In this document: in pieces, positions 11,219 to 23,015 of the stretch
Numbering within the stretch: the first letter of the stretch is position 1
Layout: the number at the start of each line of letters is the position of its first letter
Assembly (NCBI GenBank): GCA_022661535.1
Contig: JAKULF010000002.1
Location: 1,240,001 to 1,304,000 of the forward strand
Source: Eutypa lata
Taxonomy: Eukaryota; Ascomycota; Sordariomycetes; Xylariales; Diatrypaceae
Reading direction: 5' to 3'
Length of the DNA stretch: 64,000 nt
Made by a program: the position numbers and the translations under genes
Notes under the pieces: model-generated
What the model saw: only the letters and a program-made list of their open reading frames with translations
Told to the model about the DNA's origin: nothing
The model's database searches: none

Positions 11219-13065
11219 ATGGATCAGTCGATTGCAGTCTTGAAATCATTAGTTACGACAGATCTTGCATGGCCCTACGTAGGAGTCTTCACAGCTTGCA
11301 TTTTCTGCTACATAGCCAGTTCAGTCTTGACGTGGTACGGGCTTCGGCATTTCGAGGGTCCATGGCTGGCGAAATTCTCATATCTTTGGCTTCTTCGAAC
11401 CACTCGAAGTGGCTATGAGGAAAAGATCTACACCAACCTGCATCGAAAATACGGCCCATTGATCAGAATCAGTCCCAACGATCTTGCCACATGCGACCCG
11501 GATATCATACGCCACATGTCTGCAGTTCGGTCACCTTACGAGCGATCAGATTGGTACACGGCTATGCGGTTCAGCCCCGACGTCAAAAGCCTTGGCAACA
11601 CCATGGACACAGAAGTACACGATCAGCTCAAGGCCAAGATGGCGACTGGGTACTCAGGCAGGGAGAATCCTAACTTCGAGAGAGATATTGACGACCAGGT
11701 GGACTCTATGGTTAAACTCATAAAGGCCAAGTACATCTCAAGAGGGGACGATTTGAAACCTCTCGATCTGGCTCTCCTACCACTGTACTTCACATTAGAC
11801 AGCATCTCCAAAGTGGCATTTGGCGAGGAATTCGGCTTCCTAAAGACGGACTCCGATCTCTTTGATTATATAAAGACTGTTTACAGACATACGGTACTCA
11901 TGATGGTATGTGGTAACATACCTATTCTGAGAAAGATTGCCTTCTCCCGCTGGTTTCTTGGTATCGTGGGCGCGAGACCGGAAGATGAGAAAGGCCTCGG
12001 AAGAATTATGCGGTATGAATTTGCCTCACATTGAACTTTTGAGGAGGGCTTATTAACAATAGCTATTAACTGGAGGATCTGAGTAGTTTGGCGAAAGAAA
12101 ATGTAGCTCCTCGCTACGAACCAGACGCGGAGGCTAAGTTTGATATGCTCGTTCGTAACCTTCAGCAGCTCGCTAGAGAAACACTGAATCCTGAAGTATG
12201 TCTAGGGTTCATTTGTTCGATATGGCCTTACCAGAAGAGAATGTGAGGATGAAGCCATTCTTTCGGTGCTGTCGGGTTCAGCCACGGTTGCAACCGCCAT
12301 TCGATCGACAATGCTTCTCATATTGGCGACTCCACGCGTTTACAACGCACTGACGATCGAGATCGATAGTGCTACCCGCACTAAGCAAATATCAAACCCA
12401 GTCACACGCATGGAGGCCCATAACTTGTCCTATCTTCAGGTAAGTGAGTCGACAAATGCACCTGCTATCATATTAAGATGTCTTCCCGCCAAGTCATGCC
12501 GCACCACCACACACTAAAATTTGCCCATCAGGCTGTAATCCAAGAAGGCTTACGGATGTACCCCCCTGGGACCAGTCTCGTCCTGAAGAAGGTGCCTAAA
12601 GGAGGTGATATTATCAATGGCAGGTTTATTCCTGAAGGGACGCGTATCGCGCATTCAGTGTGGACCTTGATGCGGAGCAAATCTGTTTTCGGCGAAGACG
12701 TAGATATTTTTCGCCCGGAACGTTGGCTTGACGCACACGCGGAGAGGCGGGCAGAGATGGAACGGACGGTAGACCTCGGCTTTGGCTATGGCCGGTGGCT
12801 CTGCGTGGGTAAAGTGTTGGCGTACATGGAACTGAACAAAGTGTTGGTTGAAGTGAGTCGTTGTGTCTTCTTCATAAACAATAGCTAGCTGTGAGAAGGA
12901 AAGCGGCTAACAACTTTGATCTTAACTAACTAGCTTCTGCGTAACTTTGAGTTTCAACTAATCGACCCATCGAAGCCATGGCATAGTGTTAACCACGGCT
13001 TGTTTCTGCAGAAGCATTTGTGGGTAAGGGTAACGGAGCGGGAAATGGGTTCAGAGAATGAATAA
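11219..13065 (+). CDS. Cytochrome P450 monooxygenase, fungal pisatin-demethylase-like type
   Basis: Exons are 11219-12012, 12087-12195, 12248-12439, 12532-12852 and 12934-13065, giving 515 aa. An N-terminal membrane anchor (about residues 18-38) is followed by HFEGPWLAKFSYLW, typical of fungal ER P450s. The K-helix EGLR is at 370-373 with MYPPG after it, then FRPERW, then the heme loop FGYGRWLCVG with the heme-ligating Cys456. The I-helix reads SGSATVAT: the threonine (314) is kept, but the acidic residue usually before it is alanine (313). It probably hydroxylates the terpene made by its divergent neighbour. It ends 23 bp from the convergent UstYa-like gene. Start chosen because it gives the anchor. 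Confidence 0.92.
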
Positions 13066-13088
13066 TTGTAGAAGGAGCGGAAATTACG

Positions 13089-14153
13089 TTAACAGCACTT
13101 ATTGTACTTGTATGGGTTAACCCAAAACGCCTCCTCCGGCATCAAACTTCCATTCTCCCTGTAGATAGGCACACCCACACTGACATGACCGTTTTGGTTT
13201 TGAGTAACATAGCTGTCTGACAACCAGTCCAGGATCTCGTTGTGATTTACACAAAGCCGCGGCGATGACCGGCCAAGTCGAGGGGAAGTGTAATTTCCAT
13301 CTTTCCAATACCACGGATAGAGTGAGAGGTCTGGTTGACACATGCGCCACTCACGCATGATATGAATACAATGCCCTGTTTACGCGGTTAGGCTGGAGCT
13401 TCCATCATCTGATATGAGAAAGGACCTACTCATATGAAATTCCTCCTCTTCCTTGCCGTAGATCGGGGAGTTCGGGTTCAAGTATTGAGTCTTAATCCAG
13501 TGCTAGATGAAGGTTCAGTAAGGTTATGTGAATGGCATATGGGGATATGACCATACCTGACAATGGACGTCGTGGTAGAGTAGTACCGAATGCAAAGTTG
13601 ACCCATCCTTTAGTTCAACTCTGTCATCATGTTCGTCGTGATATATCTTGTCCCATCCAGTTACGGGGCCTTTGAAGACACTCCCTTAGCCGTGAAATTA
13701 GCACGATGCCACAACACATTAGGAATCAAAGCCTGACGGCATACCTACTTTCCATTGTCCTACCCCAAATATCCAGTAGCTCAGGTGTATGTGTATGTCC
13801 TGCGAATGGATTCGTGATAGGGTCAAAACTATCATAGTCGAAAGTCTTATACGTGTAGTGAAAGTTGCTGCCAACTAGATGTATATCTTAGTACAATGTA
13901 AGGAAAGGGGAAAGCTAGTCTCACAGCAGGGTACATTAGGGCAACGGAATCCCTGAAGCTTTGTCCATTTCTCAGATTTGACATATAATACAACGTTCGC
14001 GATTATAAAAAGAATGTTGATTAAGAAGAATGTTCGACGCTTAGGTGAAGAAGGATACCTATCTTTGTGGGCTAACTTCTGATACCCTGTTGGTCGAAAG
14101 TACCACAACGCCCTTGCATTGACGGAGTCGTACTTGGCGAAGAATGACAACAT
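13089..14153 (-). CDS. UstYa-like (DUF3328) oxidase, copy 1
   Basis: Exons are 14153-13925, 13874-13749, 13684-13557, 13502-13430 and 13375-13089, with 50-64-nt introns, giving 280 aa. A single membrane segment (about 42-58) follows a basic tail. Both family HxxHC motifs are intact: HDVHC at 156-160 and HMRHC at 184-188, followed by an IMREWRMC helix. UstYa-family proteins are fungal membrane-anchored oxidases first known from the ustiloxin RiPP pathway and later from cyclochlorotine-type pathways. The reading frame continues upstream to a GTG only, and an alternative first exon from an ATG near 14237 is possible, so the N-terminus is uncertain. Context suggests work on the terpene cluster product. 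Confidence 0.82.
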
Positions 14154-15193
14154 GTTTTTCTCTTCTTCGCACTTTGGTGAACCTACAAGAGAGGAATTGT
14201 GGAAGGGTTTCTGGAGTTGTTTATGTATACCATGACCTAAAATAAACACTGACGACTAGAGACAAAACTCTAAGATATGAGATATGTACGGATGCGTGAA
14301 TGCCAAAGGCCACCCCCTATTATAGATAGCCCCGTCTTATTAGAGACATAACCTGGGGTAAAACCCATATTAAAGTCCCATACAGTTGGTAGAATTTACC
14401 TCGTTCTACTGGCTATTTCGCCTATCTTGCGTCGGAAGCCTTTCTGTTGTAATCATTACCTGAAGTTGTCGCCTCAATATTGCTGCAACTACTATATACG
14501 TAAGCGAAGTATGTGAGTAGTGAACCCTGTTAGCAATGGCCTCCCATTCGCCGGGGATCATTGAGCGTCATTATCGCATGGCGTTGTACCTCGCTCAAGA
14601 AAGGCGATCTACAGATCATCTAAACACAGTTACTACGATAGGTCAGAATATAGACAGGGTCAGAGCTAAACCACTAGACTGCATCGCATTGCATATCAAA
14701 ATTCAGCGGTGCGAAGGAAATAGTGTGATTTATGATTTTAGTTCTTATGTCGTGGACATGCATGCATATGCATGGGCTTTCTTATGTCAGATCGGATCTG
14801 ACGCCGCCATCAACTAGTAGGAATGCAGTGGCTGTATGGCACAAGCTTATGGACATCATGCTCAATGGTAGGCATGTTACTTCATGTCCTGATTGAAACG
14901 TCAAGGCCACGATTGTGGTTGACTTATTTATATTGGCGAAAACTACCATAGTCATATTAAAGGGGTCGAGAAGTCAGAGTGAAGTACAGCAACTACTCTT
15001 ACAGCCTATGTGGTTGGGATGGATTGGGTAGTTCGTGGTGGAAACTGGGAAATATCATCAAACTATAGAATATGAAAATTTGTAGAACAATCAACTGCTT
15101 CCACTTTCCCCTTTTCAGGTCATCCAAGCCAGCGGGTGTCTACAGTTCATAGGCTAGTATCGACATGATACCCCAACATTTCCGAAGATACGA
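14154..15193. other. Intergenic between the two UstYa-like genes
   Basis: About 1 kb with the promoter of copy 1 and the 3' flank of copy 2. A plus-strand reading frame at 14536-14817 (93 codons) has no signal peptide, repeats or recognised motif, and was not called. Confidence 0.4.
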
Positions 15194-16198
15194 TTAGATC
15201 AAATCTCCGTAATCCGACGCAAACCCGTGAGCAATGATACCACCCAGAGGACTATGAATTCCCTCCACTGCTCCTGTTGCTTCAGACACTCCCAGTAGCC
15301 GAGGCTGCATCCACTCTGCTAAACCAGGCCAATCGACACATGTCTGTTCGATTTCGTCCCCACGCGCTACATTCCAATAGACTGACCCGATATTCAAATT
15401 TCCTCTGCAGAGGTTACTCTCTCGCAGTACATGTAGACAGTAGTCTATAACCTGTTAGAGATCGACAGAAAGAGCTTGTTGGTATAAAGCGCCCACCTAA
15501 GTGTTCAATTTCACTCTCGTCCCGCTCAAACACTGAGAGATTCGTTGCGCTGTATCGGTTTAACATCCAGTCCTGTATCGTGGGGGTTAATTCATCTAAT
15601 CTTAACGGTGTGTCGGAGTAGGGGAAATGTCCGTCTTTGACTTACCAGACAATGAAATTCATGCATGACTCCTAAAGATGCCATATATCCCCCATTCTCT
15701 AGCTCAACTACATCGTCATGCCAGACGCCCGCCATTTCAAGTTCCTCTTTAGAAACCCGGAGTACCTGGCCCGTAAAACCTTTCTCTTCTGGAGTGACTG
15801 GAGGGTGACTGTTCTCTGTACTAAACAAGTAATCTTGGTATTGAACCGCCTTCCCAGGGAGCACTAAGATGATATTATTAATGTTGTCATTGAACTTTGA
15901 GCGGTAGTTATCATAAGAGATGGAATGTTCTGCACTTACAGAAGGCGTCATCTGGACAGTAGCTTCGACCATTAAATACCCTCCAGACTATCCAAAAGAA
16001 AAAGACGAGGTTCGAGACCATAATCACCCAATTTGTGGCATAGTAAGGGGACCTCAGGCTTGATTTATTAGGCTGAAGATGCTTCTGATCATCTTGTACC
16101 AGAGTCAAGTCATTTGAGTCTCTGCCAACACCATCTTTCGAACTTGTAGCGCGAGGCTCGGCATTGAGAAACGGCTCCTTTGCTTCGATAACATTCAT
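15194..16198 (-). CDS. UstYa-like (DUF3328) oxidase, copy 2, with altered second motif
   Basis: Exons are 16198-15940, 15863-15646, 15572-15497 and 15444-15194, giving 267 aa. Layout is a polar cytosolic tail (1-55), one membrane segment (about 56-74), SYCPDDAF, LPGKAVQY, the first HxxHC motif HEFHC at 154-158, and the second motif site HLDYC at 183-187. The second motif has tyrosine where the family has its second histidine; the following LRESNLC helix is normal. The last intron acceptor is the AG of TTATAG, the only choice that keeps this motif in frame. It shares direction with copy 1. The two are diverged paralogues, as is usual when several UstYa genes serve one pathway. Confidence 0.8.
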
Positions 16199-18166
16199 AG
16201 TACGAGCGTTTTAAAGAAGCTAGTAAATATATTAAACACTTGCTTGAATTAACCAAGAGCCCTATCGAGAGGTGGAATTGCCACAGATATACTGCTGTCG
16301 TCAGTCATGTTCCATGCATAGACAGACCCATTCATAACCACGGTTTAGTATCTGCAGACGGTCAGCAAAAGACTTTGCATATCGTATGCTGACACCCCCT
16401 CCTGCATGGGATACCGTTGCAATATTAATACATTTCTGAATTAATTGTATCAAGTACAAGTTACGATGATAGGCCATAGAGTCTGAATAAAGGTCCTCGC
16501 ATATAACCACATGTGGAAACATCACCGCAAACAATAACGTCCGCTTAACATCATCAGTTACGACCTATCATCACGTATAGAGACGAGCCCAATATTATTT
16601 TTACGTTTCTTGCGCTAATCTATGCAGGCCTGTTCCACGATCACTAGGATCTCGCCCTGGCACAAGTCCTCCGACTGCTCTATTAACTTGATGTGACATA
16701 GCAATCGACATGGTAGTAGAACAATCAGGTTCCTGGGTTGTCGACCTCAAATCGGACGACTAGGTGTCTGACGGGCGGAAGTATATGGGGGTTCCCCCGC
16801 AGCGCATTTCTCTAGATTAGATATTGTACCGTTCTGTGGCCCAGGACTAGAAGGCAGGACCTAGAGCTTCCAGGCTGAAAGTTGCGTCGGTGAAGATGCA
16901 ACGGGTATAAAGAGCTGGTGTCTAGTGTTCGGTGAGTTCCCGTCGTGGCTTAGCTGAAGGTAAAAACTTTGATCTTTATACGTCTCTATCGAAAATAGTG
17001 GTAGGGAGTCATCCCGTCAATTCGTACTCGTGAATAGAGGAATGTTGTACACCCGATGATCCTCGGGTGATCAGTCGAAGGAAGTGGGTTTGCCCCTTTT
17101 TGAATAGGATTTCCGTCACAGGTTGGGGCCATAAATCACAATTGAAACTGCAAACACCAGGGCTGACCCGGGTAGAATAGTGAGAGCGATAGAAAGGCGT
17201 TCCAGGATAATATGCTCGGAAAGATAGGTTCAGATCTTTATTCGAAGTGATGCGTTGGATTTCGGTAAAAGTTCATGCGTTTAAACGTCAGTAGATGTGA
17301 CATTGTTGTACTATACTCATAACCAGACGTTCGTCGAGCCTTTCTCGTTTAAATTTCGACGCCATGCACCACTTACCATCCGATCATACCGCGGAGTTTC
17401 TTTCTGGAGGAAACTGTGCGAGTAAATGCCAGATTATTCTTCTAAGTTTCCGATATCCAGAGACGGTAGTCGTGACCTAAATCCAGTATGCCCGGTTGGT
17501 CTCGATTAGTAAACTGAGGAACTGCCCGGTAACTACAACTATCCCCTCCCCCCCTTTTTTTTGATAGCATGAGGCAAATTCAAGATGCATCTGGTCAATT
17601 GATTACATATGTAGTATTATCGCGGAATTCTCCGCCGTACGAACTCTTGAGCGACACAGATGTGGAAAATACAGCACCTAAATCTATAGCCCCGAGCATA
17701 AATTATTCAACTTTATTTCATAAATGTCTGTTGTCATATCTATAACCAAATGCAGCTTCTAGGTATTGTCATATTGCTCGAAGTACTAGGTATCCCCAGT
17801 TGATGATATTGCAGCCTTCGGAAGTTATTTTGCCCTAGTTAGGAGCCGAATGGGTCAACTGCAAATGGAGACAAGGTTGTGAGCCGAGTGGGATATTTGT
17901 ATGGACGAAAAGGGCAACTAAAATTAGTCACGTACATTTCTAATATCTGCTGCTTGGTAACGACACAATTCAGTTGCGACTTCAAGAATGGTGAAAATGA
18001 ACGGCAATTGCCTTGATAAATACTCTCTCATTCCCCCCAGACTTGAGAGAGGGGGACAGACAGAGACATTCCAATGGTATCAATTTCCAGCATCGCATCT
18101 CGCTTCAAGCACATTCTTCTTCCCTGCTTTTACAGAACCGAAAACATCAACGAGACAGAAAACAAC
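16199..18166. other. Gene-free stretch inside the cluster
   Basis: Nearly 2 kb without a convincing gene. Only reading frames under 80 codons occur. It contains the promoters of UstYa-like copy 2 and the SDR gene, and a C8-T8 run near 17550. Nothing else can be supported. Confidence 0.4.
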
Positions 18167-19201
18167 ATGGCTGCTTCTGTTGACGCCGACGCTTACACCA
18201 AGCCCTTCCAGCTTACCGCAAGCGTGCGCCGGGATGTGTATCCGGCTGTTGACCCAGCCAACAGCCCAGAGCTCGAGTCTAGTTCCAAGGTTGTCATTGT
18301 TACGGGCGCCAGCGGCGGCATGGGCAGTGTGAGTATTCAAAATCTTCCCAAATATCTAACCCAAATGAGCTTCAGCTGATTTTCGAGTCAGGCTATCGCC
18401 AAGTCCTGGGGTCTTGCCAAAGCTCAGGGCATCGTTCTTGTTGGCCGAAAGCTCGAGAGCCTGCAGACAGTCGCTAGTGAGCTGAAGACCGACTCCAAGG
18501 TTCTTACGATTGCGGGAGACGTCACTTCTCTAGAGGACGTCAATGCCGTCTACAAGAAGGTTATCGACGAGTTTGGCCACGTTGACGTGTTGGTCAACGC
18601 CCACGGTGCAATGAATGTTGCGCCCGTCGGAACCATTGATCCATCCCAGTGGTGGGAGAACTTTGTTAGTCAGGACCTCAAATCAAAATCCGAAAAGATC
18701 AAGCTGACTAAACGGTATTGATATCAGGAGTCTAACGTCCGCGGCGTTTACAACATGACCCATGGGTTCATCAAGGCCACGGGCGGCACAGGCACCATCG
18801 TCAACATGACGAGCCTTGCCGCATCCTTCGTCAACCCTGGCATGTCGGGCTACACCGCCTCGAAGCTGGCGGTGATCAAGATCGGCGAATGCATCGCCTT
18901 GGAACATCCGAATCTGCGAGTCGTCGCTGTCCACCCCGGCATGGTGGAAGCCGAAAACGGCCGCGGCATCGTCATTGAGGCTTTCCTTCCCTTCTCCAAG
19001 GACAAGCAGGCCCTCACGGGTGGTTTGACCGTCTATCTGTCGACACCCCGAGCAGCCTTCCTCAACGGTGGATACATCCATGCCAACTGGGATGTTGTTG
19101 AGCTTGAGAAGCACAAGGATGAGATTGCTGAGAAGAACCTGATCAAGCTTGGGTTCATCAACGGGAAGCTGCAACCTGGAGGATACCCGTGGTCCTCCTA
19201 G
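18167..19201 (+). CDS. Short-chain dehydrogenase/reductase (SDR)
   Basis: Exons are 18167-18328, 18392-18664 and 18728-19201 (two 63-nt introns), giving 302 aa, the size of a classical SDR. The Rossmann nucleotide site reads VTGASGGMG; the central motif is VNAHGA (a variant of NNAG); the catalytic residues are the serine of NMTSLAA and YTASK. VGRKLESL after beta-2 has Arg-Lys, which is compatible with NADP(H), but this is inference. An in-frame ATG at 18074 exists; 18167 is preferred because its surroundings (AACAACATGG) suit a fungal start and the upstream part looks like untranslated leader. Function in oxidising or reducing the neighbouring terpene product is plausible, but the 2-kb gap leaves membership open. 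Confidence 0.9.
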
Positions 19202-19765
19202 GGTTTCAACCATTGGAGTGGTCAAAGCATAAGGGTGCATCGTTTTTAGGGATTAGTGCAGCCCTATGAGTAGCGCAAGTAGTTTATATGAAATTGTAGG
19301 GAATAAGTGCTAGTGGTCTATACTCTATACATTTATCATGTGCTACTTCTGAGTACTTTGTCAAGCAGTGTTCGATATTCGTGCTCGACTGATTCGGATT
19401 ATCTACTATGATTACAAAATACTCCGTTAAGCGTTTTGTATTGTCTTCGAAGCTTATGAGGAAAGTGTTTATATTAATAGATAAATTAATTAATTACCTA
19501 GGTAAATAATCGCATGCGAGAATACCGTCCAAATTGTGGGACAGACAGACCTTCTCTTTATAGAGGAATGGGCGATGGGTATTGGCGCTTGGGAAAAGTC
19601 GGACCATTACGGTAAATAGGTAAACGTAGTCAACCCTCATAGAGTTCGATAGCCCGGCATTCAACGATGGAGCGGTAACCGCGCCGGATACTTAGTTTAC
19701 AAGTGACATGTCGCATACCATACACATAGTTCATCGCTGCTCGTCTCTTGATACCCTCAACTCTC
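19202..19765. other. Intergenic
   Basis: Convergent 3' flanks of the SDR gene and the cysteine-rich secreted protein gene; AT-rich around 19460-19510. No feature supported. Confidence 0.4.
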
Positions 19766-20251
19766 TCACGCAGGACCACGCCCATCAAAAGCATCCCTTG
19801 GCACCACCACGTCTGGGAGCGCCCTCCCGTACCCCAGGAACGAAGTGGTAGGGGTCGACGTCGGCGTCGACGTTGGAGGTCTATCGCCATCATCATCATC
19901 CAGACAAATGCCACCAATAACACAGACGCAATTCTCCGCACAGCTAACGCAAAAGTCATCGCTGGGGTCGGCCAACAGCAGCGCGCCGCAGTAGTTTCCG
20001 CCCGCGCGGTAGCAGTTCAGACAAGGAGGGTGGGGCGGGTCCCGGTAGCACTCGGCGACGGGAAGCTGCGGCGGGCACCACTCCCAGCAGGTTAGGCCAC
20101 CACAGCTCTGGCAGCCGGGCTGGCAGCCCCATGATGGTGTTGGTTGGGCGGGGCCCGTCGTATGGTGCTGTTGTTGCTGAGCGAAGGCGGGTGTGATGAT
20201 AGTTACGAAGGGGAGGAGGGAAAGGAGGGATGCGTTGGGAAGGAGATGCAT
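19766..20251 (-). CDS. Small secreted cysteine-rich protein (effector-like)
   Basis: Single exon, 161 aa. Residues 1-24 form a signal peptide (hydrophobic LLSLLPFVTIITPAFA) followed by a QQQQHH linker. About residues 40-115 contain 14 cysteines in pairs and triplets, such as CQPGCQSCGG, CLNC and ENCVC, consistent with a compact disulfide-bonded domain. A DDDD stretch and a Pro/Ser/Thr linker follow, then a 25-residue tail. No named family is recognised. The signal peptide, even cysteine count and small size are the usual criteria for a candidate effector or cell-surface protein; this is inference. A short intron near the 3' end cannot be excluded. Confidence 0.65.
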   Translation of the reverse strand: MHLLPNASLLSLLPFVTIITPAFAQQQQHHTTGPAQPTPSWGCQPGCQSCGGLTCWEWCPPQLPVAECYRDPPHPPCLNCYRAGGNYCGALLLADPSDDFCVSCAENCVCVIGGICLDDDDGDRPPTSTPTSTPTTSFLGYGRALPDVVVPRDAFDGRGPA

Positions 20252-21419
20252 GTTGTTAGTATGAAGTTATTATCGTTAGTTTGGAAGATTTGAAAAATTA
20301 CCTGGTCAAGGGTACTGATGAAGCGGACATGTCGAGCGATGTGCGGGTTTATACAAGTGGGATTTCAGACCTGGCTAATTACCAAATCGGCAAGCGAGGG
20401 GGCTGGTCTTGTGGCTTGCAGATTATTGGATTATAATATTGTGAGCTGTCTCTTTCAAGCAATAGCTGACTGGAATCTCGAATCTGTTCCAATCACTCGA
20501 TTCAGACGTGAATGCCCCGACTAGTTTCACATCTACCTAGACGTGAGGAGTAAGGAGTCTAGGCCCTCAGCCGCACTAGCGGTATACCCGTCTGTTATAT
20601 TAAGGCGAGGAAAGAATGCCATCTTGGTGGCCGGTAGGTACGGGTAATACGGTCTCAAAACCCCCCTTTCCTCTCCGCTCTATAGCTTTGTTCCGATTCA
20701 TTACGGTTGCCAATCAAATTTTCTTTCTTCCGTAGTTAAAAGATATAAAAACATGAGTTTGCCTAGTTCATCGGGTTTGAAGATGAAAGACGGGATATTG
20801 ATACCCCACATGTACGTCTTGACTCTTACTACTTAGTGAAAGTGGAAGTATGTTGCGGTTGCAGACACGACGTCTAATGCCTGCCGTTATTATGGACACA
20901 TTAATTCCCGTACTATGTAACAGCTGCGATAGTCTCTGTGCACATCGAAGTAGCTGTGGAAGACCTGACTTTGAGGAGTATCAAGATTCCGTACCTGACA
21001 ACCGGATCTGCATCGTAGATAGTGCGTAGAGTATAAGAAATTCAAAATACGAACTATGGATGGTACATATTGACGATGATTGTGGCTAATGCAGCTGAGC
21101 CACTGTGAATACTTAGGTACAAGCTTCGCAAAGCTGCAGAACAGCCACATGCATGAAAGCTTATCAGGAATTATCAAATATGGAGCCAATATCGAAGCAC
21201 TGGAGCTTGACCGAAAATTTTTGGGCTTTTTTTTGAACAGCTTCAATTCATTCAATTGTTCTCATTCTATGCACCCACCACCCACTTGACCTGGACATTA
21301 AACGCGACCACAACGACAACGCATTTCCTTCCCTAGGCGACGTCAGGTCAAGTCGAGCGGGAGTCAATCGAATCTTATTAGTAACCGACTATCTATACAG
21401 TACACATACACATAAAACG
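20252..21419. other. Intergenic, divergent promoters
   Basis: About 1.2 kb between the secreted-protein gene (minus) and NOP56 (plus), holding both promoters. Short reading frames at 20318-20524 and 20890-21289 show no coding character. Confidence 0.4.
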
Positions 21420-23015
21420 ATGACGCGAGTAGATTTCTTACTGTTCGAATCCGCCGTTGGTTATGCCACCTTCAAGGTAGTTCACCAACAGGATGCCGTC
21501 GGTTTACATCTGAAAGAGGTGCAAAAGGCCGGTCAGGATCTGGCCAAGTTCGGCAAGATGGTACAGTTGGTTAGCTTTGCGCCTTGGAAAACCGCCGCCG
21601 ATGCTCTGGAGAACATCAACCTGGTCTCCGAGGGAATCCTCTCCGATTACCTCAAGTCCAACCTCGAGCTGAACCTTCCCAAGTCCAAGAAGAGCAAGAT
21701 CGTCCTTGGTCTGGCCGAGAAGAACCTGGCTGGTTCCATCAAGGCTGCGTTCCCCGGTGTCGAGTGTGAGACTGCCGATACGTCCGAGGTTGTCGCCGAT
21801 TTGCTTCGCAACATCCGACTGCACGCCCCGAAACTACTTGGTGGACTCCAGGATGGTGATATTGAGAGGGCCCAACTTGGTTTGGGACACGCTTACTCGC
21901 GAGGCAAAGTAAAGTTCAACGTGCACAAGAACGACAACCATATCATCAGGGCGATTGCCACCTTAGACAACCTCGACAAGGGTATCAACCTCTTTTCCCA
22001 GAAGGTTCGGGAGTGGTACGGATGGCATTTCCCCGAGCTCTACAGCATTGCTTCCGACAACCTTACCTACGCGCGACTGGCCTTATATATTGGCGACAAG
22101 ACCTCACTGAACGAGGATAAGCTACATGAGCTGGCAGCTCTGGTCAGTGAAGATGAGGAGAAGGCCCAAGAAATCATCAACAAGGCCAAGATCTCCATGG
22201 GACGAGAGATTGCCGATGTTGACATGGAGAACATCTCGTCCTTTGCCGGCAGGGTCGTCAAGCTTGCCGAATACCGCCGCACGCTCTACAGCTACCTGGT
22301 TGATAAGATGAACACTGTCGCTCCCAACCTTGCTGCTCTCATCGGCGAGGTGGTCGCTGCCCGTCTCATCCAGAAGGCCGGTTCTCTTACCAACTTGGCT
22401 AAGTACCCCGCTTCCACATTGCAGATCCTCGGTGCCGAAAAGGCTCTCTTCCGTGCCCTCAAGACGAAGGGCAACACTCCTAAGTTTGGTCTCATCTACC
22501 ACAGCACGTACATCGGCCGCGCTAGCCAAAAGGACAAGGGTCGCATCAGCAGATACCTGGCCAACAAGTGCAGTATCGCTAGTCGTATCGACAACTTCGC
22601 CGAACACCCTTCCAAGAAGTTCGGCAATGTCCTAAAGCAGCAGGTCGAGGATCGCTTGGAATTCTACGCCACCGGCAAGAAGCCTACCAAGAACGCAGAT
22701 GCCATGGTAAGTATTGTAATCTATGACTAAGCTATGGTGCCTCAATGTTAACCCCCCTCGCAGAGCAAGGCTATTGCCGATATCATGGAAGACGGTGGTG
22801 ATGATACCCTAGCCATCGATGCCGAGATGATCGATGCGCCGTTGCCATCCACTACCAGTGCGGCGACGCCGTCCAAGAAGGAGAAGAAGGACAAGAAGGA
22901 CAAGAAAGAGAAGAAAGAAAAGAAGCGCCGACACAGCGATGCCAACGGCGACGACGCAGAAGCCGCTGACAAGAAGAAGAAAAAGAAGAAGAGACACTCC
23001 GAGGTCGAGGCGTAA
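21420..23015 (+). CDS. NOP56: Nucleolar protein NOP56, box C/D snoRNP core
   Basis: Exons are 21420-22706 and 22764-23015 with one 57-nt intron, giving 512 aa. The start VDFLLFESAVGYATFKV and the VSFAPWKTAADALENIN block match NOP56 rather than NOP58. The protein bridges fibrillarin and Snu13 in the nucleolus for 2'-O-methylation of rRNA. The NOP5 N-terminal domain covers about 1-70, a coiled coil about 150-270, and the Nop domain about 280-410 with GAEKALFRALKTKGNTPK, KGRISRYLANKCS and ASRIDNF. The second exon encodes the usual lysine-rich KKEKKDKKDKK tail, which is low complexity but genuine. Confidence 0.96.

Noticed and set aside
14536..14817. Candidate RiPP precursor near the UstYa genes
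   Set aside because: No signal peptide, no repeated core and no Lex2-like cleavage sites; looks like random open frame.
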